Of a stretch of 64,000 nucleotides of DNA, positions 7,216-15,980 are shown in pieces. Below the pieces are notes generated by a model. It was not told the DNA's origin. It saw nothing but the letters and a program-made list of their open reading frames with translations, and did no database searches. Positions within the stretch are counted from its first letter, which is position 1; each line of letters starts with the position of its first letter. The position numbers were made by a program, and so were the translations under genes. Origin of the DNA: Candidatus Gastranaerophilales bacterium (GTDB lineage Bacteria; Cyanobacteriota; Vampirovibrionia; Gastranaerophilales; Gastranaerophilaceae); assembly GCA_944326605.1 (NCBI GenBank), contig CALVEM010000002.1, positions 124,001 through 188,000 on the forward strand, read 5' to 3'.

Positions 7216-10200
7216 ATGCTACAGGAAGCTTCCCGCGCGCTAAATTCAGCATTTAACAACAGTTTTATAAAAAAATTAAGCCAGTATCTTCACGACTGTG
7301 TAAGAGAAGAAGTTAAAAGCTCAACTTTCAGAAATTTGAAAGGGGACAAAGACAACAAATGGATTTTTCTTAAAGGTGATGAACAGTTGTTTTCTACAGG
7401 CGCTGAGTATATTTCTCTTGACGGAAGCGACCCTAAGCTTACAGAATTAATGATTCAGAGCGATCTGGGACAGAAAGATAAATACCTTATTTACGGATAT
7501 CTTTTTCTTGTCGGCAAAAGCTCAAAATCAAAAAAACAAAACGAATTTTTAACCCCGCTATTATATATGCCATGCAAACTTGAGCGAAACGGCGTAAATA
7601 TAAACTGTCTGCCGCTTGATGAAGTTTTATCGCTCAACACAGGTGCACTTGCTGCTTTAATGCGGAAAAACGATGATGAAGATGAAGTCGACCTGCTTCT
7701 TGAAGGTATTCTTGATGTTGTGCCTGATCTTCCTATAACAAAAGAAAAACTCGATATCTTCCTGACAACTTTAAAATCTCTTGTTCCCGAAATCGAAATT
7801 GCCGAAAACCTCGGAGATTATAAAGAAGAGGATAATATTACAAAGGCAAAAGATTTTTATAAAGAAAAAATAGACGGCGAAAACTTAGACGAAATTATTG
7901 AAGAAGAAACAGAACAGGAAAAACAAAAAGTTAAACTGGAAAAAATTGCGGTAACTTACCAGAGTGCAATCATTTTGACCAAACGCCCGTCAGTAACTGC
8001 AGGGGTGCTTCACGAATTAACACAGATTGCAGAAAAGCCGTCAGGAATATATAGAGAAACAGCACTGAGCATAATTAATGAAGAATACGCTCAGAGCAGG
8101 GAAAAATCAGTTCCGCTTAAAGATATGAATAAAGTTACGGATTTTTATCCGATAACTCCGCTTTCATTAAGCGACAGCCAGCTTCAGGTTATCAAAAACA
8201 TTGATAACAGTAAGTTCGTAGCCGTTCAGGGACCTCCGGGGACAGGTAAATCACAGACAATAGTAAACCTTGTCGCGCACCTTGTTGCAAACGGCAAAAC
8301 AGTTCTTGTAGCTTCCCGTATGGACAAAGCCGTTGATGTTGTTGCAGAGCGTTTAAATGAGCTCGGGGCATCACACATGGCACTCAGAGCAGGCCGTTTG
8401 AATTACCAGAGACAGTTGAGTGAAGAATTAAACAATCTGCTCTCGCAAAACAGCGATCTGGATGAAGATGTTGAAGACATTCTGCTTGTTGATGTTAAAG
8501 ACATGAAAGACCACCTTGATATGCTCAAAAATATGGAAGTAAAGTCTGAAACTATCATAAAACTTGAAAAAGACTGGCACGACAAGTTAATGGAAGTTGA
8601 AGAACAGGAAAAACTTCTCGGTAAAAAAGAATTTATCAAAAAAAGCCTCAAAAAAGGTGAAATCGATATAGTCTCAGGGATTATAAAAGTTCTTGAACAC
8701 AATATGGAAAAAGCAGGCTTTATCTCAAAAATAGCCAACTTTACAAGTCTTGGCCAGCTCAAGAAAATTCTGAATTTAAAAGAATTTGATGTAACTTATG
8801 AAAACCTAGGGAGATTAAAACAAGAGTTGGATTTTGCAAATATGGAATGGTCTTTGAGAAAAATCGAAGCCGATATTCAAAAAACAGGCAACCTCCACAT
8901 GCTCTCAGAACAAATCAGGACAATGAAACGCAAGCAAAAAACTCTTGCAACAAATATCTTGAAAAACAAACGGCGCGAAGCATTAAAAAGTCTTTTGCGC
9001 GATGAAAACAAGCGCAGAAGATTAAAAGTACATGCAAAATCTCTTGTAACAAACAGAAAACGTCTGCAAACCAATATTCTTGAAGAAGAAGATTTTAAAC
9101 CGCTTCTGGAAGCCTTCCCCTGCTGGTGCGTAACAACTTATGCAGTATCAGATTCACTGCCATTGAAACCGGGAATGTTTGATGTTGCAATTATTGATGA
9201 AGCATCACAATGCGATATCGCAAGCTGTTTCCCGATATTATTCCGTGCAAAACGCGCCGTAATCGTAGGCGATGACAAACAGCTTCCGCATTTATCATTC
9301 CTTGAAAAAGCAAAAGAACAATCTTTCTTAAGCCAGTACGGAATTCCCGATAAATACCAGTTAATGTGGCGGTTCAGAACGAATTCAATGTTTGATTTAG
9401 CAGATTACTACTCAATGAATTCCGTTATGCTGGATGAGCATTTCAGAAGTCTGCCGCCGATTATTAATTTTTCAAACCATGAATTTTACAATGACAGAAT
9501 TCGTGTAATGAGAAAAGACAAACCCGATGAAAAAGTTCTGGAGCTTGTCGAAGTTCTTGACGGCAAAGTTGATTTTGACGCTACAAGAAATCTTCCCGAA
9601 ATCGAAGCGCTGGTTAAAAGATTACATGAAATAATCATAGAAGATGAAAGACAAAATCCCGACAATCCTGTCTCAGTCGGTATAATTTCGCCGTTCAGAG
9701 CACAGGTGGAACAGCTGAAAGTTTCTGTCTCAAAAGTTCTTTCAGATTATATGATAAAAAAACACCAGATAGAAATTGGTACTGCCCATACATTCCAGGG
9801 GGATGAACGCGATATTATGCTGATTTCATGGGCTGTTGCAGATAACAGCTACAATCAAAGTCTTATATTTTTGCAGAAGCCGAACCTCTTTAACGTAGCA
9901 ATCACAAGAGGACGTAACAAAGTTATAAACTTTATTTCACGTAACCCGAGAGAACTCCCGGAAGGCCATTTCAGAAATTACGTATCATATATGCAGCTTT
10001 ATCAAGACCGCAAACAGGCAATGCTTTCAGGTGAAATAGACGAAAATATCTATAAAAATACGCTTGAACGTGAAGTTGCAGAACAAATCAGAGAACTCGG
10101 GCACAAAGTCATAGCTGGAACAGAAATTGCAGGCTTAAGCGCAGATCTGCTTATTGATGACAAGTTTGTAATCGAAATTGACGGATTAGATGACAAAATT

Positions 10201-10332
10201 AAATCTCACATTTCTAATATGAAAAAACAGGCAATAATTGAACGCTCAGGCTTTAAAGTTAAACGCATAACATACCGCGAATGGCAGTATTCTCCGAAAG
10301 CATGCCTTGACAGGGTTCTGATTGAAGAATAA
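7216..10332 (+). CDS. Superfamily I DNA helicase fused to a PD-(D/E)XK-like nuclease
   Basis: A 1038-residue protein. The N-terminal third lacks obvious motifs. The helicase core has Walker A GPPGTGKS (about 339-346), DEASQ Walker B (about 660-664), DDKQLPH, FRSLPPII, GTAHTFQGDERD and the VAITRGRNKV motif VI, as in the AAA_11/AAA_12 group (UPF1/Dna2-like). Two coiled-coil-rich inserts lie between motifs. The last 90 residues (EVAEQIRELGHKV, ADLLIDDKFVIEIDGLDD) form a VSR/DUF559-like nuclease fold with D and E-x-D in place. AAGGAG precedes the ATG. Such fusions occur in DNA repair and in phage or plasmid defence; its standalone position favours neither. Confidence 0.88.
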   Translation: MLQEASRALNSAFNNSFIKKLSQYLHDCVREEVKSSTFRNLKGDKDNKWIFLKGDEQLFSTGAEYISLDGSDPKLTELMIQSDLGQKDKYLIYGYLFLVGKSSKSKKQNEFLTPLLYMPCKLERNGVNINCLPLDEVLSLNTGALAALMRKNDDEDEVDLLLEGILDVVPDLPITKEKLDIFLTTLKSLVPEIEIAENLGDYKEEDNITKAKDFYKEKIDGENLDEIIEEETEQEKQKVKLEKIAVTYQSAIILTKRPSVTAGVLHELTQIAEKPSGIYRETALSIINEEYAQSREKSVPLKDMNKVTDFYPITPLSLSDSQLQVIKNIDNSKFVAVQGPPGTGKSQTIVNLVAHLVANGKTVLVASRMDKAVDVVAERLNELGASHMALRAGRLNYQRQLSEELNNLLSQNSDLDEDVEDILLVDVKDMKDHLDMLKNMEVKSETIIKLEKDWHDKLMEVEEQEKLLGKKEFIKKSLKKGEIDIVSGIIKVLEHNMEKAGFISKIANFTSLGQLKKILNLKEFDVTYENLGRLKQELDFANMEWSLRKIEADIQKTGNLHMLSEQIRTMKRKQKTLATNILKNKRREALKSLLRDENKRRRLKVHAKSLVTNRKRLQTNILEEEDFKPLLEAFPCWCVTTYAVSDSLPLKPGMFDVAIIDEASQCDIASCFPILFRAKRAVIVGDDKQLPHLSFLEKAKEQSFLSQYGIPDKYQLMWRFRTNSMFDLADYYSMNSVMLDEHFRSLPPIINFSNHEFYNDRIRVMRKDKPDEKVLELVEVLDGKVDFDATRNLPEIEALVKRLHEIIIEDERQNPDNPVSVGIISPFRAQVEQLKVSVSKVLSDYMIKKHQIEIGTAHTFQGDERDIMLISWAVADNSYNQSLIFLQKPNLFNVAITRGRNKVINFISRNPRELPEGHFRNYVSYMQLYQDRKQAMLSGEIDENIYKNTLEREVAEQIRELGHKVIAGTEIAGLSADLLIDDKFVIEIDGLDDKIKSHISNMKKQAIIERSGFKVKRITYREWQYSPKACLDRVLIEE

Positions 10333-10335
10333 AAT

Positions 10336-11063
10336 TTACCACGGATAATCGTCTTTAATTTCCCAACCGTCAGACATAATTTTTCCGCCGCAAGCACGAT
10401 AGGCTTCTGACGTATTTATTTGTTCTTTAGTACACAGATCCTTATCATTATCACCATAATATCCGGATATCACACCTTTTTGAGTATTAATTTTAAATTG
10501 GAAAACATCTTTTCCTATTATATTTGGTTTTTTCGGCCCGATAATATCTATAGATAATAATTGTAACTTTACATCATTCCAGCCAAAAGGTCGTATATAT
10601 GCATAAGTTCCGTCACCGTATATAAAACCGGGAACTTTATTATACGTACCATAAACCGCTGCATCCTTATTAGTTAAATATCCATAACCATTATTACTGC
10701 TATAACCACAATCCTTCATTGTTTTGCAAATCTTAATCACTTTTAAATACGGCTTCCAATAAGTTTCAAAATATTTTAAATTATCATCATAAGAACTTGA
10801 TGCTTCAGTCGCTGACCACTCAGAAGAATCCCCGTTTTCATACTGGGATTGTACTAAAGCCTGTGCAAATGTAGAATAAGCCTTTTTTAATTGCACGACA
10901 GTCTGCTTTTTTTGATAATTAGCAATTAAAGCCGGCACAGTAAGTGCGGCAACAACAGCTATTATACCCAGAGTAATTAAAACTTCAGCAAGAGTAAATG
11001 CAGTACCGGAAGCTTCTAGTCTGCCCCCTCCCCGAGATTTTTAATAATAAATCTGTTATTCAT
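10336..11063 (-). pseudogene. Prepilin-like protein, frame broken at an interrupted 10-base G tract
   Basis: ATG 11063 has a strong AAAGGAG, and after 10 codons the strand enters GGGGAGGGGG (11024-11033 on the plus strand as C5TC4). The frame from this ATG stops a few codons later at TAG. The prepilin signal (TAFTLAEVLITLG), hydrophobic N-helix and globular domain lie in the frame that would be entered if the tract had one more base. With 11 bases the product would be 242 residues ending DGWEIKDDYPW. The domain contains KPNIIGKDVFQFKI, a motif shared by the prepilins here. Relative to the clean 10-base tracts at 24648, 36981 and 42385, the internal A should reduce slippage, so this gene may be locked OFF. 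Confidence 0.85.
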
Positions 11064-11160
11064 GAAAAACTCCTTTCCTGCTTGCATCATATTTCGGCAA
11101 AAGCAGTCAAACAAAGTTCGGGATGACATTCAATGTAAACTGCGATATAAATTACTAACT

Positions 11161-11367
11161 TTATTTTTTTATAAATTTAATCTCATACCCGAGAATGTCA
11201 GCGATTGTATATGCTTCTTTTAATGTTAAACTTTCTCGATTTATTTTATTTGCCAAACTTCCACCAGTATACTTGCGTGCTGTTTTTTCCGTCATTAACT
11301 CTGCCATCTTTTTTATAGTAACAGCATTCAGTTGCAATAAAGACTTTACATAATTTTTAACATCCAT
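11161..11367 (-). CDS. Small HTH DNA-binding protein
   Basis: A 68-residue protein. KSLLQLNAVTIKKMAELM...GSLANKINRESLTLKEAYTIADILGYEI has the shape of a phage-repressor-like or LLM-class HTH domain. The start is fixed by TATAAT at 11374-11379, exactly 6 nt before the ATG at 11367, in the leaderless pattern. Its promoter overlaps the divergent promoter of the 11479 gene, and a perfect 32-bp palindrome (11419-11450) lies next to both, so it probably regulates itself and its neighbour. The prepilin relic at 10336-11063 lies directly downstream on the same strand. Confidence 0.7.
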   Translation of the reverse strand: MDVKNYVKSLLQLNAVTIKKMAELMTEKTARKYTGGSLANKINRESLTLKEAYTIADILGYEIKFIKK

Positions 11368-11386
11368 TTTTTGATTATATAAATAA

Positions 11387-11415
11387 TTGACAAAAAGAAC
11401 AAATAAGTATATAAT
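11387..11415 (+). promoter_or_regulatory. Consensus sigma-70-type promoter
   Basis: TTGACA (11387-11392), a 17-base spacer and TATAAT (11410-11415) give a perfect match to consensus. It reads rightward to the gene at 11479. It overlaps the leftward promoter of the HTH gene (TATAAT at 11374-11379, TTGTTC near 11397-11402 on the minus strand), so the two cannot be used at the same time. Confidence 0.85.
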
Positions 11416-11418
11416 AAT

Positions 11419-11450
11419 CACATTATTGTATTAATTAATACAATAATGTG
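11419..11450. promoter_or_regulatory. Perfect 32-bp palindrome, candidate operator
   Basis: The arm CACATTATTGTATTAA is followed immediately by its exact reverse complement. It covers the expected transcription start of the rightward promoter. A dimeric HTH protein, most simply the one encoded at 11161-11367, could bind here. As RNA it would form a 16-bp stem at the 5' end of the mRNA. Confidence 0.8.
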
Positions 11451-11478
11451 TTAAATATTACAAATATGGGAAAGCAAT

Positions 11479-11706
11479 ATGGATATCAAAACAATCGACG
11501 ACTGCTACATGGATTGCAATGAAATTCATCAGCTGTGCATTATTCTCAATGAATATCTAGAAAACTACATTGACGAAACCTATATCGCAGACAGAGCCAA
11601 TACTTTTGTTAAAGTTATTGCAAAAAGAATTGAAATTCTTACTGACGATCTTGATAAATTGGTTGAGGAAGAACACCACAAAAAATACAGCCGTCTAATA
11701 ATTTAA
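11479..11706 (+). CDS. Small acidic hypothetical protein
   Basis: A 75-residue, mostly helical and acidic protein (DDCYMDCNEIHQLCIILNEYLENY...RIEILTDDLDKLVEEEHHKKY). I do not recognise it. It is driven by a consensus promoter and faces the small HTH gene across the palindrome. That arrangement fits a regulated small operon or an antitoxin/toxin-like pair, but nothing in the sequence shows toxicity. Confidence 0.65.
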   Translation: MDIKTIDDCYMDCNEIHQLCIILNEYLENYIDETYIADRANTFVKVIAKRIEILTDDLDKLVEEEHHKKYSRLII

Positions 11707-11738
11707 GACAGCTGCATTTTTCAAGTTATTAATCAAAT

Positions 11739-12992
11739 TTATTTTACTTCTTTAATTATTATAGAAGCATTCTGACCGCCAAAACCGAAAGAATTTGACA
11801 GTGCAACATGAATATCGGCTTTTCTTGCTTTATGCGGAACATAATCAAGGTTTCCTACTTTTTCATCCTGATTGTCAAGATTAATTGTCGGCGGAACAAG
11901 ATGTTCATTTATCGTTTTAACGCAGGCAATACATTCAACAGCACCTGTCGCACCGAGCAAATGCCCGTGCATAGATTTTGTTGAGCTTACAAGAAGATTT
12001 TTATTTTCTTCTTTGCTGCCGAATAAACCTTCAATTGCTTTAGATTCAGCAATATCGCCTAATCCTGTGCTTGTACCGTGTGCATTAATATAATCAACAT
12101 CTGCAGGTTTCAAGCCTGCATCATCAAGTGCAAATTTCATAGAATGAGTAGCACCTTTGCCTTCAGGATCAGGAGCAACAACATCATACGCGTCAGCAGT
12201 CTGACCATAGCCGACAACTTCAGCGTAAATTTTTGCACCGCGTTTTTTTGCATGCTCATATTCTTCAAGAATTAGAACACCGGCACCTTCAGACATTACA
12301 AAGCCGTCTCTATCAACATCCCACGGGCGTGATGCTTTTTCCGGTTCATCGTTACGTTTTGAAAGTGTTCTGGCGCTTGAAAAAGCTCCGATACCAACAT
12401 CACAAATTGTTGCCTCGCATCCGCCTGCAACCATAATATCAGCATCTCCGTATTGAATTGAACGGAAAGCATCACCTATTGTATGAGTACCGGTTGCACA
12501 TGCTGATACTACAACTTTATTAGGCCCTTTAAAACCGTATTTCATGGAAATTCTGCCTGATGCCATATTCACAATCATCATAGGAATTGTAAAAGGCGAA
12601 CATTTATTAGGACCTTTTTCAAGAATACGGACATGGTTGTCTTCAAAAGTTCTGAAGCCGCCTGCGGCAGAGCTTACCATGACTCCGATTTTATAAGGAT
12701 CCACGTCATTAACTTCTTCAAGTTTTGCATCTTTTACAGCTTCATCAGCAGCAATCATTGCAAACTGAATAAATCTATCCATTTTTTTAGCTTCTTTAGG
12801 ATCCAGATATTCTTCGGGGTTAAAATTTTTAACTTCACCTGAAATTTTTACAACATGTTTTGAAACATCAATAAGTTCGGAAGTGCTTATTCCGCTTTTT
12901 CCTTCTACAAGACTATTCCAAAATTTATCAACGCCGACACCAAACGGTGTAACAGCTCCAAGTCCTGTGATAACTACTCTTCTTTTTGTCAT
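11739..12992 (-). CDS. fabF: Beta-ketoacyl-ACP synthase II
   Basis: A condensing enzyme for fatty acid elongation. Cys165 in VVSACATGTH, His in NAHGTSTGLGD and His in MHGHLLGATGAVE form the catalytic triad. At 417 residues it has the usual length. It is last in the minus-strand fab cluster, after acpP, with a stable hairpin (13080-13098) between them. Confidence 0.97.
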   Translation of the reverse strand: MTKRRVVITGLGAVTPFGVGVDKFWNSLVEGKSGISTSELIDVSKHVVKISGEVKNFNPEEYLDPKEAKKMDRFIQFAMIAADEAVKDAKLEEVNDVDPYKIGVMVSSAAGGFRTFEDNHVRILEKGPNKCSPFTIPMMIVNMASGRISMKYGFKGPNKVVVSACATGTHTIGDAFRSIQYGDADIMVAGGCEATICDVGIGAFSSARTLSKRNDEPEKASRPWDVDRDGFVMSEGAGVLILEEYEHAKKRGAKIYAEVVGYGQTADAYDVVAPDPEGKGATHSMKFALDDAGLKPADVDYINAHGTSTGLGDIAESKAIEGLFGSKEENKNLLVSSTKSMHGHLLGATGAVECIACVKTINEHLVPPTINLDNQDEKVGNLDYVPHKARKADIHVALSNSFGFGGQNASIIIKEVK

Positions 12993-13079
12993 CTCTTTAC
13001 CTTTTTAAACTATCATTTAATAAATATACGAGGGGAAAATTATTATTAAATTTTCGCCCCCGCATAAAATTATTTAGCC

Positions 13080-13098
13080 GGCGTCTTTATCTGACGCC
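13080..13098 (-). terminator. Hairpin between acpP and fabF
   Basis: GGCGTC and GACGCC form a short GC stem with a 7-base loop just after the acpP stop. The sequence after it on the coding strand is AT-rich rather than a pure T run. It is therefore better read as a partial terminator or mRNA stabiliser that would raise acpP over fabF. Confidence 0.45.
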
Positions 13099-13107
13099 AA
13101 AAGTTAC

Positions 13108-13341
13108 TTATTTGCTGTGAGCATCAATGTAGTTAACAGCATCTTGAACTGTTTGAATTTTTTCAGCTTCTTCATCAGGGATTTCGCATCCAAATTCTTC
13201 TTCAAAAGCCATTACCAATTCAACAGTATCTAAAGAGTCTGCACCCAAATCAGCAGTAAAGCTTGCTTCAGGAGTAACTAAAGCTTCATCTACGCTTAAT
13301 TGATCTACAACTACTTTTTTAACTTTTTCAAATGTACTCAT
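13108..13341 (-). CDS. acpP: Acyl carrier protein
   Basis: A 77-residue acidic protein carrying Ser36 in GADSLDTVE, the phosphopantetheine site. It has the canonical four-helix ACP sequence. I prefer ATG 13341 (MSTFEKVK) over the in-frame ATG five codons upstream, because GAGGA lies at the right distance and the family begins there. It lies between fabG and fabF. Confidence 0.96.
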   Translation of the reverse strand: MSTFEKVKKVVVDQLSVDEALVTPEASFTADLGADSLDTVELVMAFEEEFGCEIPDEEAEKIQTVQDAVNYIDAHSK

Positions 13342-13467
13342 TTCTAATTTCCTCATAATTAAATTACTATACTATTTGTTCTCTAATATTATACTTAGAG
13401 CAAGATTTTTTTGCAAGGAATTTACAATCCTCTCATCATTTTGTTAAAAATCTTTACTTTTTTTAAA

Positions 13468-13581
13468 GTGAATAAGCCTACAAGTGAATGAGTGAATAAG
13501 TCATTTCGTAAAATAGATATTGTGAATATTTTATAATATTGTTTCTGTAAAGAACTATTCACTTATTAACCTATTCACCTA
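13468..13581. repeat. GTGAATAAG-type dispersed repeat, inverted pair
   Basis: GTGAATAAG/GAGTGAATAAG units near 13468-13500 face CTATTCACTTATTAACCTATTCACC near 13554-13580 across an AT-rich loop. The same GAACTTATTCACTTATTAAC-type sequence appears in frame in the prepilin leaders near 24945-24977 and 62688-62727. The acpP-fabG gap holds nothing else recognisable. Confidence 0.75.
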
Positions 13582-13588
13582 AAGACTT

Positions 13589-14320
13589 CTATATTATTAA
13601 TGCACCAGCAACTTCGATTGCCTGACCTGAAACATAATCAGCATCAAGTGCAAGATACTTAACAGTTTTTGCAATATCTTCCGGAGTTCCAAGTCTTTTC
13701 ATCGGAATAGCCTTCATATATTCTTCGATATTAGGAAGATTTGCAGTCATGGCAGTCTGAATAAAGCCCGGGCATACAGCGTTAACTCTGATATTTCTTG
13801 AGCCGAATTCTTTTGCAAGAGTTTTTGTTAAACCTACCAGCCCTGCTTTAGAAGCTGAATAGTTTGCCTGACCCGGATTTCCGTGTAATCCTACAACGCT
13901 TGACATGTTGATAATTGAACCCTGACGGGCTTTCATCATATGTTTAATAACGGCATGAGTTACGCAATATGCACTTGTAAGGTTAATTTTGATAACTCTT
14001 TCCCACTGTTCCATATCCATTCTGATGAACAAACCGTCTTTTGTAATACCTGCATTGTTTAATAAAACATCAATTTTGCCGTGTTCAGCAATCATTTTAT
14101 CTACATTTGCCTGAACTTCTTCATCATTAGATACGTCAAATCTGTAAAAGTATGCGTTAGCTCCCAATGCTTTAATTTCATCTAAAGCCGGCTGAGCTTT
14201 TTCAGCTTCGCAAATGTCGTTAATAATAATGTCGCATCCTGCTTTTGCAAGTTCTTTAGCACAAGCAAGACCAATACCGCGCGAACCGCCAGTAATCAAT
14301 GCAATTTTTCTTTCTGTCAT
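13589..14320 (-). CDS. fabG: 3-oxoacyl-ACP reductase
   Basis: An NADPH-dependent short-chain dehydrogenase. It has TGGSRGIG cofactor loop, NNAGIT, Ser in MSSVVGLHGNPG and YSASKAG (catalytic Tyr and Lys), with 243 residues as usual for FabG. It reduces beta-ketoacyl-ACP in each elongation cycle. The cluster context with fabD, acpP and fabF makes the assignment secure. Confidence 0.96.
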   Translation of the reverse strand: MTERKIALITGGSRGIGLACAKELAKAGCDIIINDICEAEKAQPALDEIKALGANAYFYRFDVSNDEEVQANVDKMIAEHGKIDVLLNNAGITKDGLFIRMDMEQWERVIKINLTSAYCVTHAVIKHMMKARQGSIINMSSVVGLHGNPGQANYSASKAGLVGLTKTLAKEFGSRNIRVNAVCPGFIQTAMTANLPNIEEYMKAIPMKRLGTPEDIAKTVKYLALDADYVSGQAIEVAGALII

Positions 14321-14381
14321 TAATCTTTCTCCTTATTTTTGCTGTGGCAAAACCCCAGCCTACATTTTATATACTTATTTT

Positions 14382-14660
14382 TTATTTAAATCCTGTTACC
14401 AAATGTTTAATACGATTAAAAAGTAGTACACACTTGTCCTTAATTGATAAATGGAATAATGCGTTAAATTTCCGCTCCATTTTTTCTTTTGATATAACTC
14501 TACCTGTTGCCAAATAAATATTTCGTGGCATCAAATCAGGATGTTTAGCATAAAATTCAGGACTGTTATAATATTCCCGCCGTTTTTGACTAATTAACGG
14601 GGATGATTTATCTCTTTTGAACATAGATTTTGCATCCCCGTAAAGGCGGAATTTTAACAT
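14382..14660 (-). CDS. Small basic hypothetical protein within the fab cluster
   Basis: A 92-residue, strongly basic protein (KFRLYGDAKSMFKRDKSSPLISQKRREYY). Its start overlaps the fabD stop by 7 nt, which suggests coupled translation and a real gene. There is no signal peptide or known domain. The position between fabD and fabG is not standard in fab clusters. Confidence 0.6.
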   Translation of the reverse strand: MLKFRLYGDAKSMFKRDKSSPLISQKRREYYNSPEFYAKHPDLMPRNIYLATGRVISKEKMERKFNALFHLSIKDKCVLLFNRIKHLVTGFK

Positions 14661-15658
14661 GTTAAACTTCCCTCCATCATTTCTCTTAAAGTTGATATTG
14701 TCGACTCTAGAGATGCTTTATCATAAATATTAAATACTTTAGCATCAGGTACAATTTTCTTATTCAAACCTGCTAAAACTTTTCCGGGACCGATTTCTAC
14801 AAAGATTTCAACTCCGTCTGCAGCCATTTTCTGAATTGTCTGCGTCCAGTGAACTGATGAATAAATCTGTTTCGGCATTTTTACTCTGAAATCAGAACCG
14901 TTAACCGTTTCAGAAGCATCAACGTTTGTAATAACAGGAATTGAAGCATTGTTTAAATCAAGAGAATTTACAAAGCCTTCAAATTCATGCCCTGCGTTTT
15001 CCATAAATTTTGAATGGAAAGCACCCGAAACAGCGAGAGGAACAACACGCCTTACACCGTTTGCAAGCAAATAGTCAGATGCAGCTTTTACAGCGCTTTC
15101 ATCACCTGTAATTACAACCTGAGCAGGGGAGTTGTAGTTAGCCACATCTACATAACCGACTTTTGAGCCTTCCGCCAATCCTGCTTTTAACTGTTCTTCC
15201 GAGGCATTCAAAACCGCAGCCATAGCCCCGCCGTTTTTTTGACCTGCCGGACAGTCTTTTTCAGACTTATTCTTCCCACATGAAGCCTCATTCATCAAAT
15301 CAGCGCGTTTTTGGATAGCTTTTAAAGTTGTTTCCAAAGACATAACGCCTGCTTCATACATTGCGCAGTATTCGCCTAATGAATGCCCTGCAACATAATC
15401 AGGTTTAATATCCATTTGAGACTTCAAAGCCTCTAAAGCTGCAATAGACATAGTAACAATACAGGGCTGGGTATTAACGGTCTGTTTTAAAGCATCTTCA
15501 GGACCTTCAAAGCACAACGTCGTAACACTTTTCCCTAAAACTTTATCAGCGGTGTCAAAAACATTTTTTGCACCCTCAAAACTTTCATACAAATCTTTTC
15601 CCATGCCGACAGCCTGAGACCCCTGTCCCGGAAAAAGAAACGCAATTTTTTTTGTCAT
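14654..15658 (-). CDS. fabD: Malonyl-CoA:ACP transacylase
   Basis: It moves malonyl from CoA to ACP. It shows FLFPGQGSQAVGMG at the N-terminus, the nucleophile Ser93 in GHSLGEY and the catalytic His in SGAFHSKFM. At 334 residues it is slightly longer than most, because of a short insert around CGKNKSEKDCPAGQKNGGA near residues 129-146. A Shine-Dalgarno (GAGAAGGG) lies upstream of the ATG. Confidence 0.96.
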   Translation of the reverse strand: MTKKIAFLFPGQGSQAVGMGKDLYESFEGAKNVFDTADKVLGKSVTTLCFEGPEDALKQTVNTQPCIVTMSIAALEALKSQMDIKPDYVAGHSLGEYCAMYEAGVMSLETTLKAIQKRADLMNEASCGKNKSEKDCPAGQKNGGAMAAVLNASEEQLKAGLAEGSKVGYVDVANYNSPAQVVITGDESAVKAASDYLLANGVRRVVPLAVSGAFHSKFMENAGHEFEGFVNSLDLNNASIPVITNVDASETVNGSDFRVKMPKQIYSSVHWTQTIQKMAADGVEIFVEIGPGKVLAGLNKKIVPDAKVFNIYDKASLESTISTLREMMEGSLTC

Positions 15659-15755
15659 ACGTAATCCCTTCTCAAACGTCAGGCAATTATGCCCAACCTA
15701 CTCTCTAACTTTCCTCCCTCAATTATACAATAAACACGAGAAAAGTAAATAAAAA

Positions 15756-15980
15756 CTATTTTTTGTATTCACATATAGCATCTTTCACCAGTTTTATCTC
15801 AAAGGCAATAAGCCACAAACCTGCCAAATAAAAGAGTACAATAAAAATCCTGTTAAAAATATCAGCTATATCAAATTCACCGCCTGCCCATAAGAATAAA
15901 GATACAAGCAAAGAAACTCCATAAATCATGACAGTTACAATTAACAAAAGTATTCTAAAGAAAATTTTTACTATTAGCAA
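15756..15980 (-). CDS. Small two-helix membrane protein, TTG start
   Basis: A 74-residue protein with two transmembrane segments (IFFRILLLIVTVMIYGVSLLVSLFLW and IFIVLFYLAGLWLIAF). I choose TTG 15980 because GGGAAGG lies just upstream and the preceding gene ends across it (fabH stop at 15974-15976). An ATG further upstream would overlap fabH by 67 nt. It lies between fabH and fabD in the fab operon. Its function is unknown; a membrane partner of lipid synthesis is a guess. Confidence 0.6.
   Translation of the reverse strand: MLIVKIFFRILLLIVTVMIYGVSLLVSLFLWAGGEFDIADIFNRIFIVLFYLAGLWLIAFEIKLVKDAICEYKK

Noticed and set aside
11479-11706. Firm call of a toxin-antitoxin pair with the HTH gene
   Set aside because: The genes are divergent, not an operon, and the small protein has no toxin motif; only shared regulation is supported.
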